From positions 1-64,000 of the forward strand of contig NZ_JBHTHQ010000013.1 in the NCBI RefSeq assembly GCF_042676605.1: a stretch of DNA of 64,000 bases. Reading direction: 5' to 3'. Source of the stretch: Alloscardovia venturai. GTDB lineage: Bacteria > Actinomycetota > Actinomycetes > Actinomycetales > Bifidobacteriaceae. Positions 7,787 to 16,872 of this stretch are shown piece after piece (positions within the stretch are counted from its first letter, which is position 1; each line of letters starts with the position of its first letter). The position numbers were made by a program, and so were the translations under genes. Under the pieces are notes generated by a model, which searched no databases, was not told where the DNA came from, and saw only the letters and a program-made list of their open reading frames with translations.

Positions 7787-9496
7787 ATGGATTTACATTC
7801 TGACGGTAAGCATACCGATGACGGTATAACTGATGCGCATAGCGGTGCAGCGTCTGTAGATTTTGCTGCACACGTGGATGAAGGTAAACGTCGCGGAAAG
7901 GTTGCGCGCCTAGCACAGATTATAGGAATCGTGCGCGCGTATGGCTTACCGTCACATATGACTCCGGCAAGTTTGCGGCTTGCCTTGGAAGCGTTAGGTC
8001 CGACCTTTGTGAAGGTTGGGCAGATTCTGTCTATGCGCTCGGAAATTCTTCCAGAGGAATATTGCGCTGAACTTTCTAAATTGCGTGCCGACGTAGATCC
8101 TATGCCGTATGAGACGGTGCTTGAAGCGCTTAAAAACGAATACTCACAACCCCTGGAGGAAATTTTTAGTTTTATCGACCCTACTCCACTAGGCTCGGCT
8201 TCACTGGCTCAGGTGCATCGTGCAACCCTCGTCACGGGAGAAAGCGTGGCCATCAAGGTGCAGCGACCTGGGGTGCGCGAGACGATGGCTCAAGATATTT
8301 CGCTGGTGCGCTCCATCGCAGGTGCGGCGACGAAGGTAGCCTCTGAGAGTACACAGGTCGTTGATTTTATGGGAGTAGTCAACGAGCTTTGGGAGACATT
8401 CCAGTCTGAAACAGACTTCCTCGTAGAAGCGCGGAATCTTCGCGATTTCAAGAATTTTGTAGCTGGTTATGCGTATATGGACTGTCCTAAACCGTACATG
8501 TCCTTGTGCACGCAGCACATAGTCGTTATGGATTATATGGACGGTATCCCCATCTCACATGTTGAGGAACTGAAATCGCATGGTTATGACCTTGAGGAAA
8601 TTGGTATAAAACTCGTGGATAATTATGCTGCTCAAGTACTTGACGAAGGATTCTTTCATGCAGACCCTCACCCAGGGAATATTCTTGTGCGTGAAGGTCA
8701 GATAGTTTTGCTTGATTTGGGTATGACCGGACGCCTTACTAGCGGTATGCGGCATATCCTCAAGCAAATGATTTTTGCCGTGGCGCGTAAGGACTCGATG
8801 GATTTGAAGAATGGGCTGCTTCGTCTTGCAAACATCCCTGATCCGTCCGTCATCAATCACCCGAAATTGCTGGCAGAGCTTGACTCGATTATTGAAAATT
8901 ACGGTTCGGCAGAGCTCTCTGAGCTGGATATCGCGGACTTTGTCATGGCAATCGTCTCTCTCGCTTCACGGCATGGATTGAAAATGCCGGGGACGATTAC
9001 AACTATCGCGCGCAGCCTCGTTACGCTCGAAGGACTTATTGACCAATTCATGCCGCAAGCAAGTATGGTAGAAATTATTTCTGCACACGTCGCCTCATCG
9101 CGCACGCCGAGCCAGTACATTAAGCAGACAGGCACTGATTTTGCAAGGCTATCTACCCAAGCAGTGCGCGGAGCACTAGGTGCTCTTTCGGATACACATG
9201 CATTAACCCAGATGCTCACTCGTGGGCAGCTCAAGGCGAACGTGGAGATGGTAGGGTCTGAGGAGCCGTTGCGCCAAATTTCTTATATGATTGATCGCCT
9301 TACTATGGCTCTCATCGTAGTGGGGCTGTATATCGGCTCTTCCGTGGTGTACTACGCAAATATGAAGCCAGTAGTTTTTGGCATTCCTATCGTGGGTTTC
9401 TTAGGGTACGTCGTGGCATTTGTGCTCTCAGTATGGATTGTCATCGACATCTTCCTGAAGAATCGTAAGCTTGAAAAATCAAAGAAGAGCAGATAA
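7787..9496 (+). CDS. ABC1/AarF/UbiB atypical kinase-like membrane protein
   Basis: A 569-residue member of the UbiB/ADCK protein-kinase-like family. It shows the KxGQ motif (FVKVGQILSMRSEILP, about residues 72-87), the Ala-rich loop PLGSASLAQVHRA, an invariant Lys in VAIKVQRPG, the HADPHPGNIL catalytic loop and the LLDLGMTGR metal-binding motif. Two C-terminal membrane helices anchor it. In quinone-making bacteria the family supports isoprenoid quinone synthesis; bifidobacteria generally lack quinones, so its role here is more likely in membrane lipid homeostasis (inference). It follows the phasin-like gene closely. No strong ribosome site is seen. Confidence 0.9.
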   Translation: MDLHSDGKHTDDGITDAHSGAASVDFAAHVDEGKRRGKVARLAQIIGIVRAYGLPSHMTPASLRLALEALGPTFVKVGQILSMRSEILPEEYCAELSKLRADVDPMPYETVLEALKNEYSQPLEEIFSFIDPTPLGSASLAQVHRATLVTGESVAIKVQRPGVRETMAQDISLVRSIAGAATKVASESTQVVDFMGVVNELWETFQSETDFLVEARNLRDFKNFVAGYAYMDCPKPYMSLCTQHIVVMDYMDGIPISHVEELKSHGYDLEEIGIKLVDNYAAQVLDEGFFHADPHPGNILVREGQIVLLDLGMTGRLTSGMRHILKQMIFAVARKDSMDLKNGLLRLANIPDPSVINHPKLLAELDSIIENYGSAELSELDIADFVMAIVSLASRHGLKMPGTITTIARSLVTLEGLIDQFMPQASMVEIISAHVASSRTPSQYIKQTGTDFARLSTQAVRGALGALSDTHALTQMLTRGQLKANVEMVGSEEPLRQISYMIDRLTMALIVVGLYIGSSVVYYANMKPVVFGIPIVGFLGYVVAFVLSVWIVIDIFLKNRKLEKSKKSR

Positions 9497-9688
9497 GCCC
9501 CTGCCCTACATATTTACATGTTACTTTTAGTAGTATCTTAAACTTTTCGAAAATTACTTCTTAGGACCGTCCGATTTTGAAGTCTCCTGTGGCTTAAAGA
9601 GATAAGCGGATAAAAGCAGAGTCTTACACCTCTTATCAGAGTTGAGCACGGTGCTTAATTCTTATACTCGAGCCTACAGGAGGCAATA

Positions 9689-11920
9689 ATGACAGATACA
9701 ATGGTTCTTGCTACTCAAAAGTGGCTGAACGAAACATACAAGGGCAAGCAGGGATTCACAGCAATCAAGGAAAACGGTCAAACTGGCTGGGATACTATCT
9801 ATGCATTGCTTCATGCTCTTCAAATTGAACTAGGCATTTCCGCTACTGCGGATAATTTCGGAGAAGGGACACAGTCCCGATTCCGTCAAAAGTGGCCGAA
9901 CGGAATTCACGAACAATCGTCTGAAAGTAAAATGACGGACAATGTTTATGGAATTATTCAAGGAGCATTGTGGTGCAAGGGATATTCCACTAGTTCTGGC
10001 GAGATTACCACTCATTTCTTCGGTGGTACAGGCGGTGCCATTCGTGAGTTGAAAGCAGATATGGGGATCGGAGGGGATTCAACAGTTACCCTTGCTATCA
10101 TGATGTCTCTGCTTAGTATGGATCAGTTCAAACTATTGGAGAATCAAGGCGCAAACTCATCAGTCCGCTCTATTCAGCAGAAAATTAATCAAAGCTACAG
10201 GAATTACACCGGAATCATTCCGACTGATGGATTATACGGGCGGCAGATGAATACTGCATTGATTCAAGTATTGCAGTCCCTTGAAGGATACAGTCCTCAT
10301 GACGCCACGGGGAACTTTGGCGCAGGGACTACATCCCACTTACGTACAGTTACACCTTCTAACTACGCGCCTATAGCGCAATGGGTGTGGTTAGCAACTG
10401 CCGCATTAGCATGTAATGGTTATGATCTCTCTCCTACTACAGTATGGAGCGGAACTGTCACTACCGTCGTACGCAAATTCCAAAGTGACTACGCACTCCC
10501 TGTGACGGGTGTCGTCGATAAGACAACATGGATGAGTTTGCTTACATCATGTGGAGACCCCAACCGCGCAGCGAAAGCATGCGACTGTGCTACTGTACTT
10601 AACGCACAACAAGCCAAGGATTTGCGGTCTAGCGGTTATACGCACGTTGGACGTTATCTTACTGGAACTGTAGGAGTAGGGTCTAACCGAAAATCTAAAG
10701 CAATGAATCTGGACGAGGTCAAAAATATTCAAAATGCTGGATTAGCGGTATTCCCTATCTATCAAGATGGTGGATATTACCCAGAATATTTTGCTTCTCC
10801 ACGACAGGGCGCTGTTGATGGCTATACGGCAATTGACGCAGCTCAACGACTTGGCTTTCCGCAAGATACGATTATCTACTTTGCTGTAGATTTTGATGCC
10901 TACGGTTATCAGATTGAGGACATGATTGTACCTTACTTTGAGCAGGTGTGCATAGCTTTTGCGAATAAGAAGACTAATACAAAGTCTTACCGCGTAGGAG
11001 TATATGGTCCGCGACTTGTATGCCGTGAGGTATCGCGACGTGATTACGCTATTGCCTCATTCGTCGCTGATATGTCACGCGGCTTTGCTGGAAATCTCGG
11101 ATACGCCATCCCCGAAAACTGGTCTTTCGATCAATTTTATGAGGGTGAGATATCTTCTGCTCCGAGCTTTGCACTAGACAAAGATGCTTACTCTGGTCGA
11201 GATAAGGGTGTGAAGTCTTTCGACCACGTCACGCAGATTTCACCTGCTGATATAGAGAAGGCAAATGTGAAGAGGGACATCCAGATTGCGCAAGATATGT
11301 ATGTGCGTAATGTGCTTGAACCGCTAAATTGTGTCTCAAAACAGATCAAGTTTAGTTGGAGCTATAACGAGCGGATTAAAGCCAATCATATTACCACGCC
11401 GAATTACGACCTTGACGTTGAGCTGTATATTGCAGAATCAACAAGTTTGGCACAAGCTAGGAATCCATTGATTCATATCTCAGTCAACAACTATGGCTCC
11501 CTTTCAGCCAGTACGAAAAACGAAATTAGCTCTGCTAGCGGCAAGTTTGATTTACAAGGATTCGATGCGAAAGGAAAGTATACGGATATACTGACAAAAA
11601 TTGCTACCTCGGTAAAGTCAGGAAGTGTAGATTGCACAGTTGCTGTCAACAATAGCGGGCAGCTCATAGCGGACTTCACTGTGAGCTCCAGAAATCTTGC
11701 TCCTGAAAGTTCCGGTCTTGAAGAGTATGTCAGTGTCAGCGTGAGTTACATTCTCACACTTCATCCAGTTGAGGGACGAAACTATATGTTTAAGGAACCA
11801 GATATGGATACCGCGAAGACAGTTATTGCGATACTAATATCTGCTGTTGCCTTAGGCGTTGCTGTTATGGAAGCGGCTCTAGAAGCATTGCTAACATTAG
11901 GAGTGGTGATTATGATTTAA
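9689..11920 (+). CDS. DUF1906 glycoside-hydrolase-like protein with repeated peptidoglycan-binding modules
   Basis: A 743-residue protein. The N-terminal 285 residues contain two copies of a paired module: A (about 5-75, ending in NFGEGTQSRF), B (about 85-145), A' (about 160-225, with NFGAGTTSHL) and B' (about 230-285, a clear peptidoglycan-binding helix bundle with VRKFQSDYALPVTGVVD). Residues 300-510 form a DUF1906 (Rv2525c-like) TIM-barrel, with GRYLTG and the acidic motif IIYFAVDFDAYGY. The C-terminal region is beta-rich and ends in a hydrophobic segment of about 25 residues. There is no signal peptide. A good AGGAGG precedes the ATG. It is followed by a small membrane protein. The likely role is cell-wall binding or cleavage; the export route is unknown. 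Confidence 0.8.
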   Translation: MTDTMVLATQKWLNETYKGKQGFTAIKENGQTGWDTIYALLHALQIELGISATADNFGEGTQSRFRQKWPNGIHEQSSESKMTDNVYGIIQGALWCKGYSTSSGEITTHFFGGTGGAIRELKADMGIGGDSTVTLAIMMSLLSMDQFKLLENQGANSSVRSIQQKINQSYRNYTGIIPTDGLYGRQMNTALIQVLQSLEGYSPHDATGNFGAGTTSHLRTVTPSNYAPIAQWVWLATAALACNGYDLSPTTVWSGTVTTVVRKFQSDYALPVTGVVDKTTWMSLLTSCGDPNRAAKACDCATVLNAQQAKDLRSSGYTHVGRYLTGTVGVGSNRKSKAMNLDEVKNIQNAGLAVFPIYQDGGYYPEYFASPRQGAVDGYTAIDAAQRLGFPQDTIIYFAVDFDAYGYQIEDMIVPYFEQVCIAFANKKTNTKSYRVGVYGPRLVCREVSRRDYAIASFVADMSRGFAGNLGYAIPENWSFDQFYEGEISSAPSFALDKDAYSGRDKGVKSFDHVTQISPADIEKANVKRDIQIAQDMYVRNVLEPLNCVSKQIKFSWSYNERIKANHITTPNYDLDVELYIAESTSLAQARNPLIHISVNNYGSLSASTKNEISSASGKFDLQGFDAKGKYTDILTKIATSVKSGSVDCTVAVNNSGQLIADFTVSSRNLAPESSGLEEYVSVSVSYILTLHPVEGRNYMFKEPDMDTAKTVIAILISAVALGVAVMEAALEALLTLGVVIMI

Positions 11921-11975
11921 AGGAGCAGCTCAGGCTGCTTAGCTTGCTTATTAGTGTGATGGAAGAGGATATAGA

Positions 11976-12476
11976 ATGCATACAAAGAAAAAAGCTACGA
12001 TAATTATATCGGTGATACTTGCTGCATTGTGTGTCCTCCTCCTTTTTTTCTGGCCGTATATCATTCCTGTAAGTCGATATCAAATACCATATGAAAGTCC
12101 AATGCCGGGGAATTCTTTAGTACTTATCGCACACTCTCCATTTCAGGGTATTTATGTGACTCAAAATACGAAAAATAAAGATATATACGTGAGCATGGGG
12201 AGCTTAGATATACAGTTTTTTGACATCGCTCATATGTTTAGAATTCCTTGCGACTCTATTATAACGAATAAGAATATACGATTAATGTGGTTTGGACAAG
12301 AGGATGCGCAAGGTAGTGCTCAAGATCCCGATATTGGTAACACGCTTTCGGCACGAATCATAATTAAAGTGCATGGGAAAGTGCTATTTGATCATGTAGA
12401 GTCTTTTATGGAAATGGCACACACTCTGCCGGGGTGGTTGTGTCTTCATACGGATATTACATGCCCTGCTAGCTAG
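11976..12476 (+). CDS. Hypothetical membrane-anchored protein
   Basis: A 166-residue protein with a basic N-terminus (MHTKKK) followed by one strong hydrophobic helix (about residues 8-30), then a domain of about 130 residues predicted to lie outside the cell. The last part has three cysteines. No family is recognised. It starts 55 bases after the DUF1906 gene on the same strand, so it is probably cotranscribed with it. GGAAGAGG lies 7-8 bases before the ATG. A short stem-loop (AGCAGC/GCTGCT, 11924-11939) sits in the gap. Confidence 0.6.
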   Translation: MHTKKKATIIISVILAALCVLLLFFWPYIIPVSRYQIPYESPMPGNSLVLIAHSPFQGIYVTQNTKNKDIYVSMGSLDIQFFDIAHMFRIPCDSIITNKNIRLMWFGQEDAQGSAQDPDIGNTLSARIIIKVHGKVLFDHVESFMEMAHTLPGWLCLHTDITCPAS

Positions 12477-12527
12477 GGGTATTAAAAGTAAAGTAAGCGC
12501 GAAATGCTCGTCGTGATATCCTCCTTC

Positions 12528-13994
12528 TTACGGGTGTAAGAAGCCATATCTGTCTTCGCTATCGTTTTGTTTGCTGAAATGTATGAGATTGCATTTTCCT
12601 CTTAACATGTCGATATCTGGCATGAATTTTTGATTGTCCGCGATGATGACTTGACCGTACTCTTGGTTCATCATGAGATACTCATAAAGTGCGTTCGGTA
12701 TAGTATCAATAAATTCTTTGCTGTCTTTGCGAACTTGCGGATCATCGAGACCTAGAAGCGGTGTATCTATCATAAGTATGCTAGGTGCGTGTGCTGTTTC
12801 GCATGATGCGAGGTATTCGCGTAAAGCAAGAAACATCGCTGTGTTAATGAGGGATCTATAACCTTTGCCTTCTCTGTTCTTAGGCTGATTGTTAATGATT
12901 GCATCGAAAGTTGTTTCGTCAAATGTAGCTTGGGCAAGGTGAGGGAAGGCACAGGCTCCCAAGATATCAAGGATTTTTTCACCAAAATCTTGGCTAAACT
13001 CTGAAGGGAAGTAGTCAAAAATGTTCAACTGCATGTTTGGAAATTCTCTATTTTTAAGATTGGCTATTTTTTTATTTGTCTCATTAAGGAGATTGTTCAT
13101 ATGCTCTTTTTCTACGGTCAGAGAAAGGAGTGAACGATAATTTTCAACATCGCGTTGTAAAGCAGCTAATTGCGGTTTTAAATCGATATCAATGGCCTTA
13201 TTGATGTCTTCACACTGGGATTCGGGTTGGGTTTCTTGAGCTTTAAGAGAATTACGTTCTTCCTTCATCTCTTCAATCGTCTGCAGTAAATCAGCAAGTC
13301 GTATTTCGAGGTTTTCTTTTTCTGCTCTGTGAGGAGAAAATATTTGCTCTTGTAACTGAGGCGGAACTGGCTGATTACAAATGGGGCAGAGCATCGCCTC
13401 AGGGAATTGTACCACGTTCTCATACCCGTTTTCTACAAAATTGTAGCGTTCGATTCGCGCTTGATAAGATGAGGCAAGCTCTTGGTACCTTGCTGAAAGG
13501 GTGTCAGTTTCAGCAATTTGCTCTCTAACGTCTTGCAGTTCTGTAGCGAGATGTGAACCTTGAGAAATAAGAAGCTCAATAGAACGACTCGTATCTTCAA
13601 GCTGCGTAGTTAAGGAATCGAGAGATTGCTGAATTTCTGCGTCGTCTCGTTCTCCAAGAGTATGCTCAATATGCTCTATCTGTTCACGATATTGCTTAGA
13701 TAAAGGTGAAAGATACTCGATAAGTGCATTCACCTGTATTTTTCGCATCTTGGAAGGTAAATACCCTGAAAATTGGGAAAAGTCATTAACGGTAATCAAA
13801 GTCGATAATGCCGCTTGAGCGCTTGTCTTTGCCGTAGACTGAGAGGGCAGGAGAATAGATGAACTAGTACTTATATTATTTTCTGATGCATAGAATGCAT
13901 GCCAAAAAGAACGCCACGTAAATCTGTGCAGCGTATAGTCTTTGTTAGTGATAATTTTAAGCTCATCGGGATTATCAAATCCGATAAGGCTAAG
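12528..13994 (-). pseudogene. 5'-truncated SMC/Rad50-like ATPase (decayed)
   Basis: The open frame runs from just after an in-frame stop (13995-13997) to 12528, about 488 codons. From the TTG at 13799 it would give 423 residues, but the translation upstream of that codon (FTWRSFWHAFYASENNISTS) looks like genuine protein. The fragment has long coiled coils, a zinc-hook-like CPICNQPVP, a signature-like GKGYRSLINTAMFLAL and a Walker B LMIDTPLLGLDD, so it is the C-terminal part of a Rad50/SMC-like ATPase. The Walker A P-loop that such a protein needs is missing, and no start codon with a ribosome site exists upstream. The C-terminal pattern resembles ATPases from defence-type multi-gene systems (inference). 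It is most likely a non-functional remnant. Confidence 0.75.
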
Positions 13995-14052
13995 CTAAAA
14001 CGAAGAGAGTGATGGCATTTTAGCAGAATTGTGTGTGGCGTATGTGCCTCCT

Positions 14053-14105
14053 AGGTTCTGGTTTGAAGTGCAACACTATATGTGTTGTACTTCAAACCAG
14101 AACCT
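14053..14105. repeat. 24-bp near-perfect palindrome at a gene breakpoint
   Basis: The arms 14053-14076 and 14082-14105 are reverse complements over 24 bases with a single mismatch that can form a G-U pair in RNA; the loop is TATAT. The right arm is the 5' coding end of the sigma-like fragment, so the left arm is an inverted copy of that gene's sequence. There is no T-run, so it is not a typical terminator. An inverted duplication at a rearrangement junction is the simplest reading. Confidence 0.85.
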
Positions 14106-14456
14106 GCGAAAGAGTGGAAAACTAATGATCGCGCAAATACGCGACGTGACAGGCATACTCAACTGTCAACGTTTAGTTGGGAAGATTGCCATTTCGCTAG
14201 TGCTGAAGATATTGAATATAATGCAATGAATGCTGATGAAATTGCACGAATCTTCTTACAACTTTCTGAACGACAACGTACACTTCTGTGGCACGTGGCG
14301 GTGGAAGGCTATAAGTTTACTGAAATAGCAAAGAGTGAGGGGAAGAGTGAATCAGCCGTGCGGAAAGCATACAACCGAGCGATTGCTCATGCAAGGAAGA
14401 TAGCCAAATCTGGGGGGTATATAAGCCAAAGAGGCATAGGCTCTAAAGTCAGATAA
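14082..14456 (+). pseudogene. Sigma-70 region 4-like protein, N-terminus broken
   Basis: The frame encodes 124 residues. The C-terminal half has a sigma-70 region 4 helix-turn-helix (LSERQRTLLWHVAVEGYKFT, then EIAKSEGKSESAVRKAYNRA), as in small sigma-like regulators carried on integrative and conjugative elements. The frame is open only from a GTG inside a palindrome, with an in-frame stop 18 bases upstream (14064-14066) and no ribosome site. The N-terminal end (YFKPEPAKEWKTNDRANTRR) reads as the middle of such a protein. I therefore treat it as a truncated remnant, although weak expression from the GTG cannot be excluded. Confidence 0.65.
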
Positions 14457-14470
14457 ATGCAATGGAAAAA

Positions 14471-14500
14471 GGCTCGTCCGGTGGAATGAATGGACGAGCC
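14471..14500 (-). terminator. Terminator of tRNA-Ala
   Basis: GGCTCGTCC (14471-14479) pairs with GGACGAGCC (14492-14500). On the minus strand the stem is followed by TTTTTCC, directly downstream of the tRNA 3' end. Confidence 0.85.
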
Positions 14501-14504
14501 TTCG

Positions 14505-14577
14505 TGGAGCTAGGGGGAGTCGAACCCCCGACCTTTTCGATGCGAACGAAACGCGCTACCAACTGCGCTATAGCCCC
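14505..14577 (-). tRNA. tRNA-Ala (anticodon CGC)
   Basis: The cloverleaf is complete on the minus strand: acceptor GGGGCTA/TAGCTCC with the G3-U70 pair that identifies alanine tRNA, a GCGC D-stem, anticodon stem TTTCG/CGAAA with loop TTCGCAT (anticodon CGC, codon GCG), and a T-arm GGGGG/CCCCC with loop TTCGACT. CCA is not encoded. The 3' end faces the decayed gene fragments at 12.5-14.5 kb, the usual orientation for islands that integrate at tRNA 3' ends. No second copy of the tRNA 3' end is seen nearby. Confidence 0.95.
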
Positions 14578-14658
14578 GAAAATGTCCCTAAGCATCATAA
14601 CGAATGCTGAGCAACACCTGCTACTTTAGAACGAGGGGCGGTCTAGCGCAAGCCGTGT

Positions 14659-15360
14659 TTACTTTTTCGCGTTTGAGCCTTTTGCTTTTCGATTGATGAG
14701 TGCGCGAATGCCGGTGATGATGGTTGGTGCCAACGACACAAGCAAAATAGCGACAATGACCAGTTCAAAGTTCTTCTGCACGAAAGGAATTCCACCGAAG
14801 AAATAGCCAAGAAGAGTAAACAGTGAACTCCAAATGAGCCCGCCGATAATACTAAACGGAGTAAATTTTTTCCAGCTCATGCCAGAAAGTCCAGAGATGA
14901 ATGGCATAAAGGTACGGATAAATGGGAAAAATCGCCCGAGGAAAACTGCAAGTGGACCCCACTTCTCAATCATAGATTCGGTTTTGGCGATGCGTTCAGG
15001 CGTCATCGCTTTGACTTTACCTGATTCGATGATTTTGCGACCAAAGAAGTGACCGATGAAATAGTTAGACTGGTCGCCAAGAATCGGAGCAAGCCACACG
15101 ATAGGCAAGAGTATGCCAAGCGACATGCCTGATGTAGGGTCATGGGCGAAGTAGCCGGCTGCAAAAAGGAGTGAGTCCCCCGGTAGAAATGGCATAAATA
15201 CGAGACCGGTCTCTATAAAAATAATGAGAAAGATAAAAGCATATGTTGGTGCTAATCCCATAGCAATCCATCCTGCTATAGCAGAGCGAGGATCTTTCAA
15301 AAGATTGACAAAGAACTGAATAATGCCCACAAAGATCTCCAAGTTCAGGTCTGATGACAT
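14659..15360 (-). CDS. DedA family membrane protein
   Basis: A 233-residue DedA/SNARE-associated (VTT domain) integral membrane protein. It has the family motifs FIETGLVFMPFLPGDSLLF, the GDQSNYFIGHFFGRK loop and FLGRFFPFIRTFMPFISGLS with conserved Arg and Pro. The family acts in lipid scrambling and membrane homeostasis. I place the start at the ATG at 15360: TATAAA lies 7 bases upstream, as in the leaderless genes of this window, and the length fits the family. The frame is open to 15459, but the extra residues look unlike protein sequence of this family. Confidence 0.9.
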   Translation of the reverse strand: MSSDLNLEIFVGIIQFFVNLLKDPRSAIAGWIAMGLAPTYAFIFLIIFIETGLVFMPFLPGDSLLFAAGYFAHDPTSGMSLGILLPIVWLAPILGDQSNYFIGHFFGRKIIESGKVKAMTPERIAKTESMIEKWGPLAVFLGRFFPFIRTFMPFISGLSGMSWKKFTPFSIIGGLIWSSLFTLLGYFFGGIPFVQKNFELVIVAILLVSLAPTIITGIRALINRKAKGSNAKK

Positions 15361-15580
15361 GCGTGTATTTATATCGGCTATCTGTACAAAACCATTTCCA
15401 GTGTAAAGAAAAAATATCTGAGAAGCATATAAAAAAGCACATATCAACATTTCCATCATAAGTGCGAGATGAGAGTAGGCAATAAGTGGACATATGTAAG
15501 CGCTATCGTGGAGCGTGAGACTTTGAATGCGTCAGAACGGAGCACATATCGCAGTTTGCGCACTGAGGTAGGCTTGAGTT

Positions 15581-16519
15581 ATGGGAAATCTTCAAGGCAC
15601 AGGTAAAAGCACAGCTAACAGTACTGATAACACGATGACTAATGGCAAGGTTGTGCTCGCTGCTACGCCTATTGGAAACGTGGCAGATGCTTCCGCGCGC
15701 CTTGTAAATTTGATTGAGCATGCGGATATCGTGGCAGCGGAAGATACGCGCAGATTATTTGACCTCGCGCGTCGCCTCGAAATCCACGTGGGTGGCCGCG
15801 TGGTAGCGTATCACGATCACAATGAGCGTGAGAAATCTGATTCGCTCCTTGATGAGGTAGAGGCCGGTGCGACAGTTCTTGTGGTATCAGATGCGGGGAT
15901 GCCAACGATTAATGACCCTGGTCTTGCCATAGTGCGCCGAGCGATTGAGCGTGGAATCCCAGTGACGTGCGCACCTGGTCCTTCGGCTGCTTTAGACGCG
16001 TTGACGTTATCGGGTTTACCTACTGATCGTTTCTGCTATGAGGGCTTTGTCCCTCGCAAGCATTCTGAACGTATGAAGAGATTGCGTGCTCTTGCTACAG
16101 AAATGCGTACGATGATTTTCTTTGAGGCTCCTCATCGCATTGAGGACACGATGGCGGATTTAGAGGAAGCATTCGGGGCTGACAGGCATATGGCTCTATG
16201 TCGTGAGCTTACTAAGGATTTTGAAGAAATACGACGGGACACCATCGGCGCAATTCGTCAGAGCGTGATTAATGACCCTCCTCGTGGCGAGATAGTACTT
16301 GTTGTTTCTGGAGCGTCTGAAGATGAAGCCGTCGAGGCTGCTGGCTCAGCTGTTTTAGGTGTAGAAGAGCTTGCGCAGCTCGCCATTGAGACTGCGCGTG
16401 CGCAGAATGTGCGTATTAAAGAGGCAATTACAGCAGTTGTACGAGAACATCCGCTCCCTGATGGTTCGTACGTCTCGCGCAAAGATGTATATGCTCTTGT
16501 GCTTGAGATGAAGAACTAG
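15581..16519 (+). CDS. rsmI: 16S rRNA (cytidine(1402)-2'-O)-methyltransferase RsmI
   Basis: A 312-residue tetrapyrrole-methylase-fold enzyme that methylates the 2'-O of C1402 in 16S rRNA using SAM. Motifs include VVLAATPIGN at the N-terminus, AAEDTRR, YHDHNE, the SDAGMPTINDPG loop, APGPSA and EGFVPRK. The C-terminal domain is the usual helical one. The start at 15581 has GAGGTAGG about 8 bases upstream; an internal ATG at 15635 directly before NGKVVLAATP is an alternative that would remove a short polar tail. Confidence 0.95.
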   Translation: MGNLQGTGKSTANSTDNTMTNGKVVLAATPIGNVADASARLVNLIEHADIVAAEDTRRLFDLARRLEIHVGGRVVAYHDHNEREKSDSLLDEVEAGATVLVVSDAGMPTINDPGLAIVRRAIERGIPVTCAPGPSAALDALTLSGLPTDRFCYEGFVPRKHSERMKRLRALATEMRTMIFFEAPHRIEDTMADLEEAFGADRHMALCRELTKDFEEIRRDTIGAIRQSVINDPPRGEIVLVVSGASEDEAVEAAGSAVLGVEELAQLAIETARAQNVRIKEAITAVVREHPLPDGSYVSRKDVYALVLEMKN

Positions 16520-16557
16520 ACGTTTCTGCGGACTCCTCCGTGAGGAAGCGTTTGGTG

Positions 16558-16872
16558 CTAGGCGTGTGTTGCTAAGTACTCAGCTGTCGCAGCTCTGAGA
16601 AGCTCGCTAAACGTCATATGGTGTTTGGCGATGAAATTCTGAGCTTTTTCGTCGAGCTCGCGATTGAGACGTACTTGGCGTTTGGGACTTGGTCCCTTGA
16701 ATGGGCGAGATCCTTTACGAGGACGGCCTTTCCCGAGTAATTCACCTGCGAAGATACGCGCCTCTTCGTCTGAGAGCACTCGTGCATCTGGAGAAATTTC
16801 GAAATCGTCGCGTTCTACGATTTCAAGCATGTGATTCACGTGCTTGCGTTCTTCTTTTGTGAGCCAGACCAT
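16558..16872 (-). CDS. Ribbon-helix-helix antitoxin (BrnA-like)
   Basis: A 104-residue basic protein. The C-terminal part (QVRLNRELDEKAQNFIAKHH, then MTFSELLRAATAEYL) fits a ribbon-helix-helix DNA-binding domain that would bind the toxin promoter. The N-terminal part would wrap the toxin. Its ATG overlaps the toxin stop by one base (TAATG), with GAGGAG just upstream, so it is the second gene of a toxin-first type II module like BrnT/BrnA. The family name rests on gene order and fold, not close similarity. Confidence 0.72.
   Translation of the reverse strand: MVWLTKEERKHVNHMLEIVERDDFEISPDARVLSDEEARIFAGELLGKGRPRKGSRPFKGPSPKRQVRLNRELDEKAQNFIAKHHMTFSELLRAATAEYLATHA

Noticed and set aside
12770..13018. 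Small frame inside the ATPase remnant as a separate gene
   Set aside because: It lies within the open ATPase frame on the same strand, without ribosome site or recognisable features.
13800..14052. An intact start for the ATPase upstream of 13799
   Set aside because: The same frame hits a stop at 13995-13997 and the region beyond does not encode a P-loop in any frame I read.
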